Shown: in pieces, positions 57,401-64,000 of the stretch
How positions within the stretch are numbered: the stretch's first letter is position 1
Layout: every line of letters starts with the position of its first letter
From: Siphonodentalium dalli
Lineage: Eukaryota; Mollusca; Scaphopoda; Gadilida; Siphonodentaliidae
Direction of reading: 5' to 3'
Assembly (NCBI GenBank): GCA_032622095.1
Contig: CP136064.1
Location: forward strand, 7,681,512 to 7,745,511
DNA: 64,000 nt
The notes under the pieces: generated by a model
The model's database searches: none
Told to the model about the DNA's origin: nothing
The model's input: the letters and a program-made list of their open reading frames with translations, nothing else
Translations under genes and position numbers: made by a program

Positions 57401-60400
57401 CCTATAGCTCTGATCAACTCATACAGGTACTGGATACAGTATGCCTATAGCTCTGATCAACTCATACCGGTACTCGATACAGTATGCCTATAGCTCTGAT
57501 CAACTCACACAGGTACTGGATACAGTATGCCTATAGCCCGGATCAACTCATACAGGTACTCGATATCATTATCTTACAGTATGCCTATAGCTCTGATCAA
57601 CTCATACAGGTACTGGATACAGTATGCCTATAGCTCTGATCAACTCATACAGGTACTGGATACAGTATGCCTATAGCCCTGATCAACTCATACAGGTACT
57701 CGATACAGTATACCTATAGCTCTGATCAACTCATACAGGTACTCGATACAGTATGCCTATAGCCCTGATCAACTCACACAGGTACTGGATACAGTATTCC
57801 TATAGCTCTGATCAACTCATACCGGTACTCGATACAGTATGCCTATAGCCCTGATCAACTCACACAGGTACTGGATACAGTATACCTATAGCTCTGATCA
57901 ACTCATACAGGTACTCGATACAGTATGCCTATAGCCCTGATCAACTCACACAGGTACTGGATACAGTATTCCTATAGCTCTGATCAACTCATACCGGTAC
58001 TCGATACAGTATGCCTATAGCCCTGATCAACTCATACAGGTACTCGATATCATTATCTTACAGTATGCCTATAGCCCTGATCAACTCATACAGGTACTCG
58101 ATATCATTATCTTACAGTATGCCTATAGCCCTGATCAACTCATACAGGTACTGGATACAGTATGCCTATAGCCCTGATCAACTCATACAGGTACTGGATA
58201 TCATTATCTTACAGTATGCCTATAGCCCTGATCAACTCATACAGGTACTGGATACAGTATGCCTATAGCCCTGATCAACTCATACCGGTACTCGATATCA
58301 TTATCTTACAGTATGCCTATAGCCCTGATCAACTCATACAGGTACTCGATATCATTATCTTACAGTATGCCTATAGCCCTGATCAACTCATACAGGTACT
58401 GGATACAGTATGCCTATAGCCCTGATCAACTCATACAGGTACTGGATACAGTATGCCTATAGCCCTGATCAACTCATACAGGTACTGGATACAGTATACC
58501 TATAGCTCTGATCAACTCATACAGGTACTGGATACAGTATGCCTTTAGCCCTGATCAACTCATACAGGTACTGGATACAGTATGCCTATAGCTCTGATCA
58601 ACTCATACAGGTACTGGATACAGTATGCCTATAGCCCTGATCAACTCACACAGGTACTGGATACAGTATGCCTATAGCCCTGATCAACTCATACAGGTAC
58701 TGGATACAGTATGCCTATAGCCCTGATCAACTCATACAGGTACTGGATACAGTATGCCTATAGCCCTGATCAACTCATACAGGTACTGGATACAGTATGC
58801 CTATAGCTCTGATCAACTCATACAGGTACTGGATACAGTATACCTATAGCTCTGATCAACTCATACAGGTACTCGATATCATTATCTTACAGTATGCCTA
58901 TAGCCCTGATCAACTCATACAGGTACTGGATACAGTATGCCTATAGCCCTGATCAACTCATACAGGTACTGGATACAGTATGCCTATAGCCCTGATCAAC
59001 TCATACAGGTACTGGATACAGTATACCTATAGCTCTGATCAACTCATACCGGTACTGGATACAGTATGCCTATAGCCCTGATCAACTCATACAGGTACTG
59101 GATACAGTATGCCTATAGCTCTGATCAACTCATACAGGTACTCGATACAGTATGCCTATAGCTCTGATCAACTCATACAGGTACTGGATACAGTATGCCT
59201 ATAGCTCTGATCAACTCATACAGGTACTGGATACAGTATGCCTATAGCTCTGATCAACTCATACAGGTACTCGATACAGTATGCCTATAGCTCTGATCAA
59301 CTCATACAGGTACTGGATACAGTATTCCTATAGCTCTGATCAACTCATACCGGTACTGGATACAGTATGCCTATAGCTCTGATCAACTCATACAGGTACT
59401 GGATACAGTATGCCTATAGCCCTGATCAACTCATACAGGTACTGGATACAGTATGCCTATAGCCCTGATCAACTCACACAGGTACTCGATACAGTATGCC
59501 TATAGCTCTGATCAACTCATACAGGTACTCGATACAGTATGCCTATAGCTCTGATCAACTCATACAGGTACTGGATACAGTATGCCTGTAGCTCTGATCA
59601 ACTCACACAGGTACTAGATACAGTATGCCTATAGCTCTGATCAACTCATACAGGTACTGGATACAGTATGCCTATAGCCCTGATCAACTCACACAGGTAC
59701 TCGATACAGTATGCCTATAGCTCTGATCAACTCATACAGGTACTCGATACAGTATGCCTATAGCTCTGATCAACTCATACAGGTACTGGATACAGTATAC
59801 CTATAGCTCTGATCAACTCACACAGGTACTGGATACAGTATGCCTATAGCTCTGATCAACTCATACAGGTACTGGATACAGTATGCCTATAGCTCTGATC
59901 AACTCACACAGGTACTGGATACAGTATGCCTATAGCCCTGATCAACTCACACAGGTACTCGATATCATTATCTTACAGTATGCCTATAGCCCTGATCAAC
60001 TCATACAGGTACTGGATACAGTATGCCTATAGCCCTGATCAACTCATACAGGTACTGGATACAGTATGCCTATAGCTCTGATCAACTCACACAGGTACTG
60101 GATACAGTATGCCTATAGCTCTGATCAACTCATACAGGTACTCGATACAGTATGCCTATAGCTCTGATCAACTCATACAGGTACTCGATATCATTATCTT
60201 ACAGTATGCCTATAGCCCTGATCAACTCATACAGGTACTGGATACAGTATGCCTATAGCTCTGATCAACTCACACAGGTACTGGATACAGTATGCCTATA
60301 GCTCTGATCAACTCATACAGGTACTGGATACAGTATGCCTATAGCCCTGATCAACTCATACCGGTACTGGATACAGTATGCCTATAGCCCTGATCAACTC

Positions 60401-63400
60401 ATACAGGTACTCGATACAGTATGCCTATAGCTCTGATCAACTCATACAGGTACTCGATATCATTATCTTACAGTATGCCTATAGCCCTGATCAACTCATA
60501 CAGGTACTCGATATCATTATCTTACAGTATGCCTATAGCTCTGATCAACTCATACCGGTACTGGATACAGTATGCCTATAGCCCTGATCAACTCATACAG
60601 GTACTGGATACAGTATGCCTATAGCTCTGATCAACTCATACAGGTACTGGATACAGTATGCCTATAGCTCTGATCAACTCATACAGGTACTGGATACAGT
60701 ATGCCTATAGCTCTGATCAACTCATACAGGTACTAGATACAGTATGCCTATAGCTCTGATCAACTCATACCGGTACTGGATACAGTATGCCTATAGCCCT
60801 GATCAACTCATACCGGTACTGGATACAGTATGCCTATAGCCCTGATCAACTCATACAGGTACTCGATACAGTATGCCTATAGCTCTGATCAACTCATACA
60901 GGTACTCGATACAGTACGCCTATAGCCCTGATCAACTCATACAGGTACTGGATACAGTATGCCTATAGCCCTGATCAACTCATACAGGTACTGGATACAG
61001 TATGCCTATAGCTCTGATCAACTCATACAGGTACTCGATACAGTACGCCTATAGCCCTGATCAACTCATACAGGTACTGGATACAGTATGCCTATAGCTC
61101 TGATCAACTCATACAGGTACTCGATACAGTACGCCTATAGCCCTGATCAACTCATACAGGTACTGGATACAGTATGCCTATAGCCCTGATCAACTCATAC
61201 AGGTACTCGATACAGTACGCCTATAGCCCTGATCAACTCATACAGGTACTGGATACAGTATGCCTATAGCTCTGATCAACTCATACAGGTACTCGATACA
61301 GTACGCCTATAGCCCTGATCAACTCATACAGGTACTGGATACAGTATGCCTATAGCTCTGATCAACTCATACAGGTACTCGATACAGTACGCCTATAGCC
61401 CTGATCAACTCATACAGGTACTGGATACAGTATGCCTATAGCCCTGATCAACTCATACAGGTACTGGATACAGTATGCCTATAGCTCTGATCAACTCATA
61501 CAGGTACTGGATACAGTACGCCTATAGCCCTGATCAACTCATACAGGTACTGGATACAGTACGCCTATAGCCCTGATCAACTCATACAGGTACTGGATAC
61601 AGTATGCCTATAGCCCTGATCAACTCATACAGGTACTCGATACAGTATGCCTATAGCCCTGATCAACTCACACAGGTACTGGATACAGTACGCCTATAGC
61701 CCTGATCAACTCACACAGGTACTGGATACAGTATGCCTATAGCCCTGATCAACTCACACAGGTACTGGATACAGTACGCCTATAGCTCTGATCAACTCAT
61801 ACAGGTACTGGATACAGTATGCCTATAGCCCTGATCAACTCATACAGGTACTGGATACAGTATGCCTATAGCTCTGATCAACTCATACAGGTACTGGATA
61901 CAGTATGCCTATAGCTCTGATCAACTCATACAGGTACTGGATACAGTATGCCTATAGCTCTGATCAACTCATACAGGTACTCGATACAGTATGCCTATAG
62001 CCCTGATCAACTCATACAGGTACTGGATACAGTATGCCTATAGCTCTGATCAACTCATACAGGTACTGGATACAGTACGCCTATAGCTCTGATCAACTCA
62101 TACAGGTACTGGATACAGTATGCCTATAGCCCTGATCAACTCATACAGGTACTGGATACAGTATGCCTATAGCCCTGATCAACTCACACAGGTACTGGAT
62201 ACAGTATACCTATAGCCCTGATCAACTCATACAGGTACTCGATACAGTATACCTATAGCTCTGATCAACTCACACAGGTACTGGATACAGTATACCTATA
62301 GCTCTGATCAACTCACACAGGTACTGGATACAGTATGCCTATAGCTCTGATCAACTCATACAGGTACTGGATACAGTATGCCTATAGCCCTGATCAACTC
62401 ATACAGGTACTGGATACAGTATGCCTATAGCCCTGATCAACTCATACAGGTACTGGATACAGTATGCCTATAGCTCTGATCAACTCATACAGGTACTGGA
62501 TACAGTATACCTATAGCCCTGATCAACTCATACAGGTACTCGATACAGTATGCCTATAGCCCTGATCAACTCATACAGGTACTGGATACAGTATGCCTAT
62601 AGCTCTGATCAACTCATACAGGTACTGGATACAGTATACCTATAGCCCTGATCAACTCATACAGGTACTCGATACAGTATACCTATAGCTCTGATCAACT
62701 CACACAGGTACTGGATACAGTATACCTATAGCTCTGATCAACTCACACAGGTACTGGATACAGTATGCCTATAGCTCTGATCAACTCATACAGGTACTGG
62801 ATACAGTATGCCTATAGCCCTGATCAACTCATACAGGTACTGGATACAGTATGCCTATAGCTCTGATCAACTCATACAGGTACTCGATACAGTATGCCTA
62901 TAGCTCTGATCAACTCATACAGGTACTGGATACAGTATGCCTATAGCTCTGATCAACTCACACAGGTACTGGATACAGTATGCCTATAGCTCTGATCAAC
63001 TCATACAGGTACTCGATACAGTATGCCTATAGCTCTGATCAACTCATACAGGTACTGGATACAGTATTCCTATAGCTCTGATCAACTCATACCGGTACTG
63101 GATACAGTATGCCTATAGCTCTGATCAACTCATACAGGTACTGGATACAGTATGCCTATAGCCCTGATCAACTCATACAGGTACTGGATACAGTATGCCT
63201 ATAGCCCTGATCAACTCACACAGGTACTCGATACAGTATGCCTATAGCTCTGATCAACTCATACAGGTACTCGATACAGTATGCCTATAGCTCTGATCAA
63301 CTCATACAGGTACTGGATACAGTATGCCTATAGCTCTGATCAACTCACACAGGTACTAGATACAGTATGCCTATAGCTCTGATCAACTCATACAGGTACT

Positions 63401-64000
63401 GGATACAGTATGCCTATAGCCCTGATCAACTCACACAGGTACTCGATACAGTATGCCTATAGCTCTGATCAACTCATACAGGTACTCGATACAGTATGCC
63501 TATAGCTCTGATCAACTCATACAGGTACTGGATACAGTATACAGGTCTATAGCTCTGATCAACTCACACAGGTACTGGATACAGTATGCCTATAGCTCTG
63601 ATCAACTCATACAGGTACTGGATACAGTATGCCTATAGCTCTGATCAACTCACACAGGTACTGGATACAGTATGCCTATAGCCCTGATCAACTCACACAG
63701 GTACTCGATATCATTATCTTACAGTATGCCTATAGCCCTGATCAACTCATACAGGTACTGGATACAGTATGCCTATAGCCCTGATCAACTCATACAGGTA
63801 CTGGATACAGTATGCCTATAGCTCTGATCAACTCACACAGGTACTGGATACAGTATGCCTATAGCTCTGATCAACTCATACAGGTACTCGATACAGTATG
63901 CCTATAGCTCTGATCATCTCATACAGGTACTCGATATCATTATCTTACAGTATGCCTATAGCCCTGATCAACTCATACAGGTACTGGATACAGTATGCCT
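42437..64000 (+). repeat. Giant 54/43-bp array grown from exon N tail plus donor
   Basis: At least 21.5 kb, running off the window; about 430 units judged from length. The 54-bp unit is 30 nt of exon-like sequence (TATAGCTATAGCCCTGATCA to CATACAG) plus 24 nt of intron-like GTACTCGATATCATTTTCTT ending ACAG. The 43-bp unit lacks 11 nt (TCATTTTCTTA). The 54-bp form dominates to about 56.4 kb and the 43-bp form after that. CAG|GTACT is kept in almost every copy. The 54-bp form translates to an open 18-residue repeat, YSYSPDQLIQVLDIIFLQ. The long reading frames here come from this periodicity. Confidence 0.97.

Noticed and set aside
42437-64000. Dozens of long overlapping reading frames reading MPIALINSYRYSISFSYS or YSPDQLIPVLDIIFLQ
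   Set aside because: They are different frames of the same 54/43-bp repeat. Frames change at each 43-bp unit and stop soon after. There are no starts with context and no codon signal beyond the repeat.
42437-64000. Whole array as a translated repeat-protein exon like titin or RNA polymerase CTD repeats
   Set aside because: Frame-breaking 43-bp units occur already at 42500-42544, so an uninterrupted translation is impossible; at most short in-frame inclusions by splicing could occur.

Overview
The window is a single slice of a low-GC, intron-rich and repeat-laden metazoan genome. The gene and the mix of TTAA, TA and 8-bp-TSD non-autonomous DNA transposons fit a marine invertebrate, and I lean towards a lophotrochozoan such as a bivalve mollusc. 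That placement is inference.

One host gene runs the whole length on the + strand: DHX29, the DEAH-box RNA helicase that binds the 40S ribosomal subunit and helps scan structured 5'UTRs. Fourteen internal coding exons (called A to N here) can be chained phase-for-phase from 1969 to 42466 into 725 codons. They cover the N-terminal UBA-like part, the acidic/charged linkers and the first RecA lobe: GETGSGKS (motif I), TEPRR (Ia), DEVH (II, split across an intron) and SAT (III). The start codon lies upstream of the window. Motifs IV-VI, the winged-helix/ratchet part and the OB fold lie downstream.

Layout: 1-1968 intron; exon A with a 53-bp tandem array growing out of its 3' end (2041-3675); exons B and C (4.7-8.7 kb); a 7.8-kb intron with a hAT element carrying a second hAT nested inside it; exons D-G (16.5-22.0 kb); a 4.6-kb intron full of foldback elements and a 43-bp minisatellite; exon H with a small array on its donor; a 6.7-kb intron with a 5'-truncated LINE and a 2.8-kb long-TIR element; exons I-M (33.5-40.0 kb); a C-rich minisatellite (40.15-41.39 kb); exon N (42377-42466). 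From exon N's last 30 bases a tandem array of roughly 430 units fills the remaining 21.5 kb and runs off the window.

The main observation is that seven of the 14 exons have one edge duplicated together with its splice site. There are five tandem arrays (exons A, H, K, M, N) and two duplications later split by MITEs or other sequence (D, L). The exon N array repeats exon tail plus 5' splice site plus a pyrimidine-rich CAG, so each 54-bp unit looks like a 30-nt micro-exon with its own acceptor and donor. A second pattern is that MITE ends sit within 11-45 bp of eight splice junctions. A third is a 66-bp hairpin core shared by elements with at least four different terminal repeats.
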